64,000 nt of DNA from Bacillus swezeyi (GTDB lineage: Bacteria; Bacillota; Bacilli; Bacillales; Bacillaceae): NCBI RefSeq assembly GCF_001969815.1, contig NZ_MRBK01000001.1, forward strand, positions 186,001-250,000. Direction: 5' to 3'. Below the pieces are notes generated by a model, which did no database searches, was not told the DNA's origin, and saw only the letters and a list, made by a program, of their open reading frames with translations. This document shows, one piece after another, positions 10,155 through 19,504 of the stretch (within the stretch, counting starts at the first letter, position 1; each line of letters begins with the position of its first letter). The position numbers and the translations under genes were made by a program.

Positions 10155-10925
10155 ATGAAACAGCGTATTCGGCAAGAGCTGAAAAATATCGAATCAACAT
10201 ATAATGTGAAAATCCTTTATGCAGTGGAATCCGGGAGCAGGGCTTGGGGATTTCCGTCACAGGACAGTGATTATGACGTCCGATTTATTTATGTTCATCA
10301 AAAGGATTGGTACCTGTCAATTGACGCAAAGCGCGATGTCATCGAACTGCCGATTCATGACTTGCTGGATATCAGCGGATGGGAATTGACAAAGGCTTTA
10401 CGGCTGTTCCGTAAATCAAATCCCCCGCTGCTTGAATGGCTCTCTTCAGGAATGGTCTATGATGAAGCTTTTTCTTTGGCAGAAAAAATGAGGCAGCTTA
10501 AGTTTCGGGCTTTTTCACCAGCCGCTTGCATGCATCATTATTTAAACATGGCTTCGGGAAACTTTCGCCACTACCTGCAGCGGGAGCAGGTAAAGATTAA
10601 AACATATTTTTACGTTCTCCGGCCGATTCTTGCATGCCAGTGGATTGAAAGCCGGCATACGGTTCCGCCCATTGAGTTTCAAACGCTGCTTGAGGCGCTT
10701 CTTGATGAGGGACCGCTAAAAACTGAAATTCATCATTTGCTTGAGCTGAAAAAGATGGGAGAGGAGTTTCATCTTGAGCCGCAAAATCCTTTGCTTCACG
10801 AGTTTATCGCCAACGAACTTGAGCGGCTGCAGCCGGCGGCAAAGGCAATTAAAACCAATCAGGCAGATTTGACGCCAGAGCTTGACAGACTGTTTAGAGA
10901 AACGCTAGACGAGGTTTGGGCATAA
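10155..10925 (+). CDS. ycgL: Predicted nucleotidyltransferase, YcgL family
   Basis: 256-residue protein whose N-terminal part carries the nucleotidyltransferase core: ESGSRAWGFPSQDSDYDVRF near residues 26-46, i.e. the helix-turn motif GSxAxG followed by the DxD metal-binding pair. The family (DUF4269/YcgL-like) has no firmly known substrate. Start: the ATG at 10155; an in-frame GTG at 10143 would overlap the weak GGCGG ribosome site. TATAAT at 10111-10116 is a probable -10. It is followed by a perfect terminator and is monocistronic. Confidence 0.8.
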   Translation: MKQRIRQELKNIESTYNVKILYAVESGSRAWGFPSQDSDYDVRFIYVHQKDWYLSIDAKRDVIELPIHDLLDISGWELTKALRLFRKSNPPLLEWLSSGMVYDEAFSLAEKMRQLKFRAFSPAACMHHYLNMASGNFRHYLQREQVKIKTYFYVLRPILACQWIESRHTVPPIEFQTLLEALLDEGPLKTEIHHLLELKKMGEEFHLEPQNPLLHEFIANELERLQPAAKAIKTNQADLTPELDRLFRETLDEVWA

Positions 10926-10934
10926 CATGATATT

Positions 10935-10962
10935 CCCTTTAAGAATTCTTAAAGGGTTTTTT
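10935..10962 (+). terminator. ycgL terminator
   Basis: CCCTTTAAG-AATT-CTTAAAGGG followed by six T; a perfect 9-bp stem 10 nt after the stop. Confidence 0.92.
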
Positions 10963-10995
10963 CTTTGCATTCTTGGGGAAAGGGTTTAGTATAAC

Positions 10996-11009
10996 AGAAA
11001 GCGTTTTCA
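10996..11009. promoter_or_regulatory. Candidate cre (CcpA) site upstream of putB
   Basis: AGAAAGCGTTTTCA matches the cre consensus TGWAARCGYTWNCW at 13 of 14 positions. It lies about 290 nt upstream of putB. Carbon catabolite control of proline breakdown would be sensible, but the distance from the promoter is large. The rest of 10963-11240 shows AT-rich DNA without genes. Confidence 0.4.
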
Positions 11010-11241
11010 ATTTTGTTTTTCTTAAATAGGAAAATACTGCTTTAGAACAGCAAAAAAAGCTCAAGGCATTCGAAAACGCATCCTATTCTTTACCGAAGTT
11101 TCCTCCTAATTCTATAGTCGTATACCTTTCAATGTTTTAGGCCAAAAGTTTCTAATAAAATACCAGCAGATGTAAAACGTTGTGGGAAAAACACAAAAAT
11201 CGTCAGCTTTTTTGTTTTTTCGAAATATTGTGAATCAACCC

Positions 11242-11269
11242 TTGGCTCTTATAGAATTAAGAATATAAA
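11242..11269 (+). promoter_or_regulatory. Probable promoter of putBCP
   Basis: TTGGCT (11242-11247), 16-nt spacer, TATAAA (11264-11269), about 32 nt before the putB start. A PutR operator is expected nearby, but I could not define it from this sequence alone. Confidence 0.5.
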
Positions 11270-11300
11270 GAAATATTTCATGAGATGGCGGGGTGTGATA

Positions 11301-12218
11301 ATGGAAGTGATAACAAGAGACTTTTTTCTATTCTTATCTAAAAGCAGCATCCTGAATCGCCTAGCGAGAAATTGGGGGAGTTCTGTAGCGACTGGAAAAA
11401 TTATCGGAGGAAAAGATTTTGAAGCTTCAATTCCGATTATCAGAAAGCTTAATGAGCAAGGGTTGACTGTTACTGTTGATCATTTAGGCGAATTTGTTGA
11501 CAGCAAAGAAGTCGCAAGAGAACGCACACAGGAATGCATTCGGGCCATTCAATTGATTGCACAGGAACAGCTTGAGTCACATGTTTCCTTGAAGATGACG
11601 TCATTGGGGCTCGATATTGACCTTGATCTTGTAAGGGATAACATGAACAGCATTTTGGAATGTGCTGAACAGCATCAAGTAATGGTAACGATTGACATGG
11701 AGGATGAAGTGCGCTGTCAAAAGACGCTTGACTTGTTTAAGGAGTTCAGGCAGAGATATGAATATGTCAGCACCGTTCTCCAGGCTTATCTATACAGAAC
11801 TGAACAGGATTTGGAGGAGCTAAATCAGTATGATCCGTTTTTCCGTCTTGTGAAGGGAGCTTATAAGGAATCGCCAAACGTGGCGTTTCCGGACAAAAAA
11901 GATGTGGATGAGAATTATAAAAAGCTCATTAAAAAGCAGCTGCTGAGCGGCCATTACACAGCCATCGCAACTCATGACGACAAGATGATTGATTTCACAA
12001 AAGAAATTGCGGATCAGCATCAAATCGGCAAAGACCGTTTCGAATTTCAAATGCTGTACGGCATGCGCAACAAAACCCAGCTGGAATTAGCGAAAGAGGG
12101 CTATAATATGCGCGTCTATCTTCCTTACGGAGATGACTGGTACGGATACTTTATGAGACGGCTTGCCGAGCGGCCTGCCAATATTGCATTTGCATTAAAA
12201 GGCATGACCAAAAAATAA
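11301..12218 (+). CDS. putB: Proline dehydrogenase
   Basis: FAD enzyme that oxidises L-proline to pyrroline-5-carboxylate. About 305 residues, with the beta-alpha barrel of the PRODH family. The C-terminal YLPYGDDWYGYFMRRLAER is the proline-binding motif with the paired Arg residues. Start: the ATG at 11301 with GGCGGGG upstream (MEVITRDFFLF); a longer frame from 11280 would include the ribosome site. It is the first gene of putB-putC-putP, 23 nt before putC. PutR, encoded after putP, is the expected activator in the presence of proline. Confidence 0.94.
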   Translation: MEVITRDFFLFLSKSSILNRLARNWGSSVATGKIIGGKDFEASIPIIRKLNEQGLTVTVDHLGEFVDSKEVARERTQECIRAIQLIAQEQLESHVSLKMTSLGLDIDLDLVRDNMNSILECAEQHQVMVTIDMEDEVRCQKTLDLFKEFRQRYEYVSTVLQAYLYRTEQDLEELNQYDPFFRLVKGAYKESPNVAFPDKKDVDENYKKLIKKQLLSGHYTAIATHDDKMIDFTKEIADQHQIGKDRFEFQMLYGMRNKTQLELAKEGYNMRVYLPYGDDWYGYFMRRLAERPANIAFALKGMTKK

Positions 12219-12241
12219 AACGATAAAAAGGGGAGATTAGA

Positions 12242-13792
12242 ATGACAACACCTTACAAACACGAACCATTTACAAATTTCGGGATCGAAGAAAACAGGAC
12301 AGCATTTCAAAAGGCGTTGGAAACGGTAAATAATGAATGGCTGGGTCAATCCTATCCTCTTGTTATCGATGGAGAAAGATTCGAAACAGAAGACAAGATT
12401 GTGTCGATCAACCCTGCAAACAAAGAAGAAGTCGTAGGCACAGTATCAAAAGCGACCCAGGATCATGCTGAAAAGGCTATCCAAGCGGCAGCGAATGCGT
12501 TTGAAACATGGAGATATACTGATCCTGAAGAAAGAGCGGCTGTTTTATTCCGTGCGGCAGCTAAAGTTCGCCGCCAAAAACATGAATTTTCGGCGCTTTT
12601 AGTCAAGGAAGCCGGGAAACCATGGAATGAAGCGGATGCAGATACGGCAGAAGCAATCGACTTTATGGAATATTATGCACGGCAAATGATTGAGCTTGCA
12701 AAAGGAAAGCCTATCAACAGCCGTGAGGGCGAACGAAATCAATATGTGTATACACCTACTGGGGTAACGGTTGTTATTCCGCCATGGAACTTCCTGTTTG
12801 CCATTATGGCGGGTACAACAGTAGCCCCGATCGTTACGGGAAACACGGTTGTTCTGAAGCCGGCCAGCGCAGCGGCAGTCATTGCGGCAAAGTTTGTTGA
12901 AATTCTCGAAGAAAGCGGTCTTCCAAAAGGGGTCGTCAATTTTGTCCCTGGAAGCGGCGCTGAAGTCGGAGACTACCTTGTGGATCATCCGAAAACAAGC
13001 ATCATCACATTCACAGGCTCAAGAGAAGTCGGAACGCGCATTTTTGAGCGGGCAGCGAAAGTTCAGCCTGGCCAGATGCACTTAAAACAGGTCATCGCGG
13101 AAATGGGCGGAAAAGATACGGTTGTCGTTGATGAAGACTGTGATGTTGAATTGGCTGCGCAATCCATTTTCGCATCTGCATTTGGCTTTGCCGGTCAAAA
13201 ATGTTCTGCAGGTTCACGTGCTGTCGTTCATGAAAAAGTGTATGACCAAGTTTTGAAGCGCGTCATTGAAATTACAGAATCCAAGAAAGTCGGAGAGCCT
13301 GTCAGCTCGGACGTTTATATGGGCCCTGTCATTGATCAGGCTTCCTTCAACAAGATCATGGACTATATCGAAATCGGAAAACAGGAAGGTCGATTGGTCA
13401 GCGGAGGAAAAGGCGATGATTCAAAAGGCTATTTCATCGATCCGACGATCTTTGCTGATTTAGATCCAAATGCGCGATTGATGCAGGAGGAAATTTTCGG
13501 ACCGGTCGTTGCCTTTTCAAAAGTAAGCAGCTTTGATGAGGCTTTGGAAGTGGCCAACAACACTGAATACGGATTGACAGGCGCGGTCATCACCAAAAAC
13601 CGCGATTATATCAACAGAGCAAAACAAGAATTCCATGTAGGGAATCTGTATTTCAACCGCAACTGTACAGGTGCGATCGTCGGCTACCATCCGTTCGGCG
13701 GATTTAAAATGTCTGGAACGGATTCCAAAGCTGGTGGACCGGATTATCTGGCTCTCCACATGCAGGCGAAAACGATCAGCGAAATGTTCTAA
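12242..13792 (+). CDS. putC: 1-pyrroline-5-carboxylate dehydrogenase
   Basis: Aldehyde dehydrogenase that converts glutamate semialdehyde to glutamate with NAD+, the second step of proline breakdown. 516 residues. Catalytic Cys321 sits in [12 protein letters not shown] and the general base Glu287 in [27 protein letters not shown] is the conserved N-terminal NAD-binding segment, and the sequence starts [13 protein letters not shown] as in B. subtilis. AAAGGGGAG lies upstream of the ATG. Transcribed with putB; a stem-loop separates it from putP. Confidence 0.96.
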   Translation: MTTPYKHEPFTNFGIEENRTAFQKALETVNNEWLGQSYPLVIDGERFETEDKIVSINPANKEEVVGTVSKATQDHAEKAIQAAANAFETWRYTDPEERAAVLFRAAAKVRRQKHEFSALLVKEAGKPWNEADADTAEAIDFMEYYARQMIELAKGKPINSREGERNQYVYTPTGVTVVIPPWNFLFAIMAGTTVAPIVTGNTVVLKPASAAAVIAAKFVEILEESGLPKGVVNFVPGSGAEVGDYLVDHPKTSIITFTGSREVGTRIFERAAKVQPGQMHLKQVIAEMGGKDTVVVDEDCDVELAAQSIFASAFGFAGQKCSAGSRAVVHEKVYDQVLKRVIEITESKKVGEPVSSDVYMGPVIDQASFNKIMDYIEIGKQEGRLVSGGKGDDSKGYFIDPTIFADLDPNARLMQEEIFGPVVAFSKVSSFDEALEVANNTEYGLTGAVITKNRDYINRAKQEFHVGNLYFNRNCTGAIVGYHPFGGFKMSGTDSKAGGPDYLALHMQAKTISEMF

Positions 13793-13812
13793 AAAAGGGG
13801 TCAAACGGGGGT

Positions 13813-13838
13813 GAAGGCAGCCTTTTTAGGCTGCCTTC
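13813..13838 (+). other. Stem-loop between putC and putP
   Basis: GAAGGCAGCC-TTTTTA-GGCTGCCTTC is a perfect 10-bp stem. On the plus strand it is followed by A-rich, not T-rich, sequence, so it is not a normal intrinsic terminator. It may stabilise the putBC message or attenuate putP. Confidence 0.55.
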
Positions 13839-13896
13839 AAAAAAAGAAAAATTAATCTAAAAATTTAGATAAAACGGCATCCTGGGGGGGATTCTT

Positions 13897-15360
13897 ATTC
13901 AGAACGTACAATTGGTCATTTCGATCGTCATTTATATGATTGGTATGCTTTTTATCGGGTATTACGCATATAAACGGACAGCGAATCTTTCGGATTATAT
14001 GCTTGGCGGACGGACACTCGGTCCCGCGGTTACAGCGCTTAGCGCAGGTGCATCAGATATGAGCGGCTGGCTGCTGATGGGTCTTCCGGGAGCGATGTTT
14101 GCCACAGGCTTGAGCGGTTCATGGATCGTCATCGGGCTTGTACTCGGCGCATGGGCAAACTGGCTTTTTGTAGCGCCCCGTTTAAGAACCTACACTGAAG
14201 TAGCGGGCAATTCGATTACAATTCCGGCATTTTTGGAAAACCGCTTTCATGACAAATCAAGGATTCTCCGAATTTTTTCAGGACTCATCATTATTACCTT
14301 TTTTACATTTTATGTATCATCGGGCATGGTCTCCGGCGGCGTGCTGTTTAACAGCATGTTTGATTTGGATTACCATACAGGCCTCTGGGTTATCTCAGGC
14401 GTTGTCGTGGCCTACACGCTTTTTGGCGGCTTTTTGGCAGTCAGTTGGACTGATTTTGTCCAAGGCATCATTATGTTCGTCGCCTTAATCCTTGTGCCAA
14501 TCGTGACGGTGATTCAGACGGGAGGGCCTTCTGAAGCCTTTACGGAAATTCGTTCAATCGATCCGAACCTTCTCAATATCTTTAAAGGAACGAGCGTCCT
14601 CAGCATCATCTCCTTATTTGCATGGGGTCTCGGCTACTTTGGACAGCCTCATATTATCGTGCGATTTATGGCTATATCCTCAGTGAAAGAAACAAAAAAA
14701 GCCCGCCGGATCGGCATGGGATGGATGATTTTCTCGAGTGCAGGCGCATTGCTGACCGGATTAATCGGACTTGCGTATTATTCAAAAAATGGGCTTCAAC
14801 TGGATGATCCGGAAACCATTTTTATTCAATTGGGCAATATCCTGTTTCATCCGCTGATCACAGGGTTTTTGATTTCAGCCATCTTAGCGGCTGTTATGAG
14901 TACGATATCCTCTCAATTGCTTGTCACTTCAAGCTCTTTAACGGAAGACTTATATAAAACACTATTCAAACGCTCTGCTTCTGACAAAGAACTCGTCTTT
15001 ATCGGCCGGCTTTCTGTACTAGCTGTTTCTATTATCGGGCTTTGTCTCGCATGGACAAAAAACAACACAATATTGGGACTTGTCAGTTACGCTTGGGCGG
15101 GTTTCGGCGCTTCATTCGGTCCCGTGATCATTTTGAGCCTATATTGGAAGAGGATGACAAAATGGGGAGCGCTTGCAGGTATGGTTGCCGGGGCACTTAC
15201 CGTTATCATTTGGGCTGAAGCCGGGCTTTCCGATGTGCTGTACGAAATCATTCCAGGCTTTGCAGCAAGCTTATTGTTTGTATTTGTCGTCAGTCTGCTG
15301 ACTTCAAAACCGAATCAGCAGGTTGTGGAGGAATTTGATGAATATAAAAAAGTGATTTGA
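13897..15360 (+). CDS. putP: Proline:sodium symporter
   Basis: Sodium/solute symporter (SSS family) of about 13 helices for high-affinity proline uptake; it feeds PutB/PutC. Typical stretches are SDYMLGGRTLGP, LSAGASDMSGWLLMGLPGA and ISAILAAVMSTISSQLLVTSS. The start is uncertain. No ATG precedes residue 9 of the hydrophobic first helix. The strong ribosome site GGGGGGG at 13884-13890 is properly spaced (6 nt) only from an ATT at 13897, while the first conventional start is a TTG at 13912 with no SD, giving 482 residues. An in-frame stop at 13870 bounds the choices. Third gene of the put operon, followed by a terminator. Confidence 0.9.
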   Translation: MQNVQLVISIVIYMIGMLFIGYYAYKRTANLSDYMLGGRTLGPAVTALSAGASDMSGWLLMGLPGAMFATGLSGSWIVIGLVLGAWANWLFVAPRLRTYTEVAGNSITIPAFLENRFHDKSRILRIFSGLIIITFFTFYVSSGMVSGGVLFNSMFDLDYHTGLWVISGVVVAYTLFGGFLAVSWTDFVQGIIMFVALILVPIVTVIQTGGPSEAFTEIRSIDPNLLNIFKGTSVLSIISLFAWGLGYFGQPHIIVRFMAISSVKETKKARRIGMGWMIFSSAGALLTGLIGLAYYSKNGLQLDDPETIFIQLGNILFHPLITGFLISAILAAVMSTISSQLLVTSSSLTEDLYKTLFKRSASDKELVFIGRLSVLAVSIIGLCLAWTKNNTILGLVSYAWAGFGASFGPVIILSLYWKRMTKWGALAGMVAGALTVIIWAEAGLSDVLYEIIPGFAASLLFVFVVSLLTSKPNQQVVEEFDEYKKVI

Positions 15361-15368
15361 TGATGATG

Positions 15369-15402
15369 GAGATGGAGTGAACCATTCTCCGTCTCTCTTT
15401 TT
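15369..15402 (+). terminator. Terminator of the putBCP operon
   Basis: GAGATGGAG, loop, CTCCGTCTC (one G-U pair) followed by TCTTTTT, a few nucleotides after the putP stop. A second stem-loop without a T tract (AGGACG...CGTCCT) follows at about 15406-15440 in the putR leader. Confidence 0.75.
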
Positions 15403-15490
15403 ATAGGACGCCTCTGTCTCAACCGGCAGGGGCCGTCCTGAATTTCTAAAAAGTCCGATATAAGTCTATACAAGATTGTAAAGGAGAAGT

Positions 15491-16768
15491 ATGATTAAGT
15501 TAAAAACGAGTAGGAGAAAGGATATGGAAGAGCTATTAGAACAAGTTGTTTCTCTTTCAAACATTAACGAGATCATTGATTTTATCAGCGATGAGTTGAA
15601 AAAACCGGTCATTCTGGAAAGCGCAGATTTTTTCTTATTGGCTTATAACTCCTATTATATTAACCATTTTGATGCAGCAAACCAGCAAACGATTTTTTCC
15701 AAAAAATGTCCGCTGTCGATTTTTGAAAAATTTGTCGAGGAAGGTATCATTGATCAACTCAAAACAATTCCGACTCCTTTTCGGGTAAATCAAATTGAAG
15801 AAATCGGTCTAAACCAGCGGGTCGTCGTCAGCGCCAAACATAAAGATGAAGTCATGGGCTATATTTGGATACAGGAGATTGAAGACAATCTGTCTGATGA
15901 AGAACTTGATTTCTTATATAAAGCTTCCTTTCATGTCGGAAAAATCATTTACAAGAAAAAGCAACTTAAGCAAGAGAAAGATGAAGAGGCGGAAGAGCTT
16001 TATAAAAAAGCGATAAACGACCAGTTTCAGACGGAGAAAGAGCTGAAAGCCGCCGCTGATAAGGCCGGTGTTGTTCTGCCTGCCGTGTATACCGTCATGG
16101 TGCTTCAAGTCGTTGACGGGGAGGATGAACTGCTCGATGATCTGAAGGAGACGATCAGATCGTATTTAAATCTGAAAGACAACATCAGCCATGTCCTAGA
16201 GGATCATTCCAACATCGCCATCATTGTCGGCAGTGTGTCGCGCAAGCGTTCTGCTATGGCTGCGGCCTCGGAGTTAATCAACCGGCTTTTAACCCATCTG
16301 CGCTCACAAATGCTGCCCCTCATCTTTATCGGGGTCGGCAATGAATACAGCAGCCTGCTGTCGCTCGGCAAAAGCTACAGGGAGGCGCTGCAAGTGACAA
16401 AAGCAGCGGAAATCACGGGAAGCCAGGAACACATTCCTTATGAATACCAAAAGCTCGGCCTTTTCAGATATCTTGACCAAATCGCCGCAAAAAACGACCA
16501 TCTGCAATATGTGAACCCAGCTCTGCTGCTGCTGAAAGAAAAAGATAAAGAAAGCCACACCGAATTCTTAAGAACCCTTGAGATTTATCTTGTGAATAAC
16601 TGTAAAGTCAAACCATCCGCAGAGCAGCTGTTTATCCACCAAAATACACTAAACTACCGAATTAAACAGATATTGGATATGACATCGATCGATCTGAACG
16701 ATTTTAATACAAGGTGTCAGTTATTTATCGATTTGATGCTGATGAAAAAAGGCGGCTATAAATCGTAA
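15491..16768 (+). CDS. putR: Transcriptional activator of proline utilisation (PucR type)
   Basis: 425-residue regulator. The C-terminal residues about 375-420 contain the PucR/CdaR-type helix-turn-helix (SAEQLFIHQNTLNYRIKQIL). The middle has the GGDEF-like/PucR linker region (LIFIGVGNEYSSLLSLGKSY). The N-terminal sensory part (residues 1-170) ends in a Lys/Glu-rich coiled stretch. Position directly after putBCP and same strand match PutR of B. subtilis, which activates putBCP when proline is present. AAGGAGAAG precedes the ATG. It has its own intergenic leader, so it is probably transcribed separately. Confidence 0.88.
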   Translation: MIKLKTSRRKDMEELLEQVVSLSNINEIIDFISDELKKPVILESADFFLLAYNSYYINHFDAANQQTIFSKKCPLSIFEKFVEEGIIDQLKTIPTPFRVNQIEEIGLNQRVVVSAKHKDEVMGYIWIQEIEDNLSDEELDFLYKASFHVGKIIYKKKQLKQEKDEEAEELYKKAINDQFQTEKELKAAADKAGVVLPAVYTVMVLQVVDGEDELLDDLKETIRSYLNLKDNISHVLEDHSNIAIIVGSVSRKRSAMAAASELINRLLTHLRSQMLPLIFIGVGNEYSSLLSLGKSYREALQVTKAAEITGSQEHIPYEYQKLGLFRYLDQIAAKNDHLQYVNPALLLLKEKDKESHTEFLRTLEIYLVNNCKVKPSAEQLFIHQNTLNYRIKQILDMTSIDLNDFNTRCQLFIDLMLMKKGGYKS

Positions 16769-16781
16769 AAGCTATGTAAAC

Positions 16782-16807
16782 CAGAACACCCGGTAGCCGG
16801 GGTTCTG
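16782..16807 (+). terminator. Hairpin after putR
   Basis: CAGAACaCCCGG-TAG-CCGGGgTTCTG forms a long stem 14 nt after the putR stop. The following sequence (TTCCCCTTGTC) is only moderately T-rich, so it is a probable rather than a textbook terminator. Confidence 0.55.
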
Positions 16808-16818
16808 TTCCCCTTGTC

Positions 16819-16850
16819 TAAAAAAGAGCCGGTACATGATGCACCGGCCT
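16819..16850 (-). terminator. Terminator of ycgR-ycgQ
   Basis: Read on the minus strand: GGCCGGTgCATcATGtACCGGC followed by TCTTTTTT. Strong hairpin with a T tract just after the ycgQ stop. Confidence 0.85.
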
Positions 16851-17696
16851 TTAATATGTTCTATACACATAAGGATCTTTTGGTTCTTTTATCTTTGACC
16901 AATCTTTCACTTTCAGAACCGGGATCGTAGATTTGAACGGCTGATAATATTCCGATGACAGCGTTCCTTTTACATGAAGCCACTGATCGTCTTTTATATC
17001 CATATCTTTCGGGAATTCGACCAGCATGCCGTAGACCCCAGAGTCGGCGATACAATGAATGATTCCGAAGCGGAGCACGAAAAGCTGTCTGTCATTAATC
17101 GATTCTCCTTTAAAAGCAAAACCGTTGAATTCAATCGTTCTGTCAAGAAACTCCCCTGGATAATTATAAATGGTTTCCATGCCTTTCAAATAATCGTCAT
17201 CTTTCAAAGGGATCTGCTTTTTTCCTTCATAGTCCTTCATCGCTTTCTCCATCAGTTCATCATAGCCTTCCTGGCCATAATAGACGCTTGTATCGGGACG
17301 AAGATACTGGGTTTGAGCATAGTGATCAGGCTGCTCGATCGCTTTAAAAGAAAAGCCCTTCGATTTGACGATATTTGAATCAAGCGTTGCAGCCGGAAGA
17401 AAAAGCCCGGTGCATAAAGGGAATAGAAACACCAAATAAATCAGCATTCTTTTGAGAAAAGGCTTATTTTTCTCATGATCGTGATCATGTCCGCAACCGC
17501 AGTCATGACCGCATTCTTTCCCGTCCGTGCCTCTCATATAAATATAAAATTGCACCGCCGTCAGAATGGCCAGCAGAAAAATTGCAATATAGGAAAGATA
17601 AGCGTATTTCATATTAATATATTTCGTTAAATTCCCGGAAGCATGAAGATGAAAAAAGAAGAACGTAAAAAACATCAAAATGAATGTGCGAAACAT
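16851..17696 (-). CDS. ycgQ: YcgQ-family membrane protein (TIGR03943-like)
   Basis: 281 residues with an N-terminal membrane helix, a second helix at about 30-52, a His/Cys-rich cytoplasmic linker (CGHDCGCGHDHDHE, about residues 62-75), a third helix, and an extracytoplasmic domain ending in CIADSGVYGMLVEF and PYVYRTY. The family always travels with the permease YcgR. The metal-binding linker suggests a divalent metal. Encoded 4 nt after ycgR, clearly in one operon. No enzyme activity is known for this family. Confidence 0.82.
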   Translation of the reverse strand: MFRTFILMFFTFFFFHLHASGNLTKYINMKYAYLSYIAIFLLAILTAVQFYIYMRGTDGKECGHDCGCGHDHDHEKNKPFLKRMLIYLVFLFPLCTGLFLPAATLDSNIVKSKGFSFKAIEQPDHYAQTQYLRPDTSVYYGQEGYDELMEKAMKDYEGKKQIPLKDDDYLKGMETIYNYPGEFLDRTIEFNGFAFKGESINDRQLFVLRFGIIHCIADSGVYGMLVEFPKDMDIKDDQWLHVKGTLSSEYYQPFKSTIPVLKVKDWSKIKEPKDPYVYRTY

Positions 17697-17700
17697 GATC

Positions 17701-18588
17701 TCACCCCTTTACCAAAAGTGATCCGGCCAAGACGATGACAGCGATATAGGCGATCAAAACGAACACAAAACGTTTTCTGAAGATGCCGAGCATCATCAGC
17801 AGATTTTTGATATCCACCATTGCTCCAAAAACGAGAAATGCGATAAGAGAGCCAAGAGAAAACGTACTGCTGAAAGAAGACGCGATAAAGGCATCAACCT
17901 CTGAGCAAAGAGATAAAACAAATGACAGCCCCATCATGACGAGTGAAGAAGATACGTCATTCTGGCCGATAGCCAAAAGGGTCGATGTTTTAATATACGT
18001 CTGCATGGCCGCTGCGACAAATGCTCCGATGATCAAGTATTTTCCCACTGAGAAAAACTCATCAACCGCATGGCGAAGCGTTCCGCCAAGCTTTTTCAAA
18101 AAGGACTGATGAGCATGTCCGTGGTGGTGATGCCCGTGTGATTCGCCCTCAAGCAGCTGATTTCCTTTAAATTGAAATGAGATGATCATTCCCGCGATAA
18201 GAGAAACTGCAATCGCCAAGCCGCCGCGGTAAAGCACGACATCCCATTTGTTTCCGAAAGCGATAAACGTTGAAAATAAAACAATCGGATTGATGATCGG
18301 AGCCGTCAGCATAAATGCCACAGCCGCATGCAGCGGCACTCCTTTTAAAAGCAGGCGCCGGGCAATCGGTACGATCCCGCATTCACAGGCCGGGAACAAC
18401 ACACCGGCAAATGTTCCGGACAAAACAGCGAGGAATCGGTTCTTCGGAATAATCTTCGCCATCATTTCTTCCGTCACAAACATCTGAATCAAACCTGATA
18501 TAAAAACTCCGATTAAAACGAACGGAATTGCTTCTATTAATATACTGATAAAGATTGAATTGAGCTGCAGAAAGGATTGTGAAGCCAC
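17701..18588 (-). CDS. ycgR: Permease of the ArsP/DUF318 family
   Basis: 295 residues, about eight membrane helices. FPACECGIVPIARRLLLKGVP with its paired Cys residues is the family signature, repeated inverted as LCSEVDAFIASSF. A His-rich cytoplasmic loop, GHHHHGHAHQSF (about residues 151-162), looks like a metal site. Relatives include organo-arsenical exporters, but with the His-rich partner YcgQ a different metal is as likely. First gene of ycgR-ycgQ. A TATAAT at 18635-18630 on the minus strand is a probable -10. Confidence 0.83.
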   Translation of the reverse strand: MASQSFLQLNSIFISILIEAIPFVLIGVFISGLIQMFVTEEMMAKIIPKNRFLAVLSGTFAGVLFPACECGIVPIARRLLLKGVPLHAAVAFMLTAPIINPIVLFSTFIAFGNKWDVVLYRGGLAIAVSLIAGMIISFQFKGNQLLEGESHGHHHHGHAHQSFLKKLGGTLRHAVDEFFSVGKYLIIGAFVAAAMQTYIKTSTLLAIGQNDVSSSLVMMGLSFVLSLCSEVDAFIASSFSSTFSLGSLIAFLVFGAMVDIKNLLMMLGIFRKRFVFVLIAYIAVIVLAGSLLVKG

Positions 18589-18739
18589 AAAAAAACCTCC
18601 GCAATAGCATTTTTTAGTTCCAATCTAGCATTATATCATAAAAGAATTGATTTTAATAAGAAGGACTAATTTCATATATGTGGAAAGAACTCATCGAATG
18701 TAAGCTGGGGGCGGAGAGGCGCGCCAAAAGTGAGCAGCC

Positions 18740-18761
18740 GCGGATAGGTCTGTCTATCCGC
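18740..18761 (-). terminator. Hairpin downstream of the flavin-reductase gene
   Basis: GCGGATAG-ACAGAC-CTATCCGC is a perfect 8-bp stem 11 nt after the stop. No T tract follows in either direction, so termination is a guess. The rest of 18589-18772 holds only the ycgR promoter. Confidence 0.4.
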
Positions 18762-18772
18762 ATGCATCATGA

Positions 18773-19396
18773 TCAAGTTGGGCGTATAAGGGTGAACGTC
18801 TCACCCCATTTGGCATAATCGTTTCCCGCAAGTCTTGCGATGGGACGCAGCGCGTCTGTCCGGATGTATCCCTTTTCAGCGTCATATACTTCATCTGCTA
18901 AATGAAAGCACACAATCCGTCCGATCAGCAAGTCATTGACAGTTTCTGCTTGATCATTTTGAAATGTCAAATGCCGTTCCAGCTTACATTCGAAACGGAC
19001 CCGGGCTTCCCGAATACCGGGAACTGAAACTTGATCGCTTTCAATTGTTGTGAGGTCGGTCAGGTCTAGCTCGCTTTGATGGGCAGGAAGAGCTGCTGCC
19101 GTCTGATTCATATCTTCAGCTATATTCTCATCGACGATATGAACAACGAATTCCTTCGATTCAGCGGCATTGCGGGCTGTGTCTTTCATTTCACCATCCT
19201 GGGTTCTCCCGACAGAAATGGATAGGAGCGGAGGATCGGCGCTGATCACATTGAAAAAGCTGAACGGTGCTGCATTGACTACTCCATTGACAGTCGAGGC
19301 TGTTGTCACGAACGCGATCGGTCTTGGGACGACAGCCCCTGACATCAGTTTATAAGTCTCTTTCACGGTTAAATTCCTTGGGAAAAGAGTGAACAT
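18773..19396 (-). CDS. Flavin reductase-like domain protein
   Basis: 207-residue protein of the FMN-binding split-barrel/flavin reductase family. Conserved stretches are PRPIAFVTTAS, NAAPFSFFNVISADPPLLSI and KDTARNAAESKEFVVHI. The family reduces free flavins or acts on small substrates with bound FMN. The start at 19396 (MFTLFPRNLTVKETY) has AAGGAGG at correct distance; an upstream in-frame start would contain the ribosome site. It is divergent from cah. Specific function unknown. Confidence 0.8.
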   Translation of the reverse strand: MFTLFPRNLTVKETYKLMSGAVVPRPIAFVTTASTVNGVVNAAPFSFFNVISADPPLLSISVGRTQDGEMKDTARNAAESKEFVVHIVDENIAEDMNQTAAALPAHQSELDLTDLTTIESDQVSVPGIREARVRFECKLERHLTFQNDQAETVNDLLIGRIVCFHLADEVYDAEKGYIRTDALRPIARLAGNDYAKWGETFTLIRPT

Positions 19397-19504
19397 ACTA
19401 AAGCCTCCTTCTTTTTGAACACATGATAACACGAAAGAAATAAATTCACATTTCTGGTATGATAAAAATATTCAAACAACTAAATGAAAAGGGGACGAAA
19501 TAGC

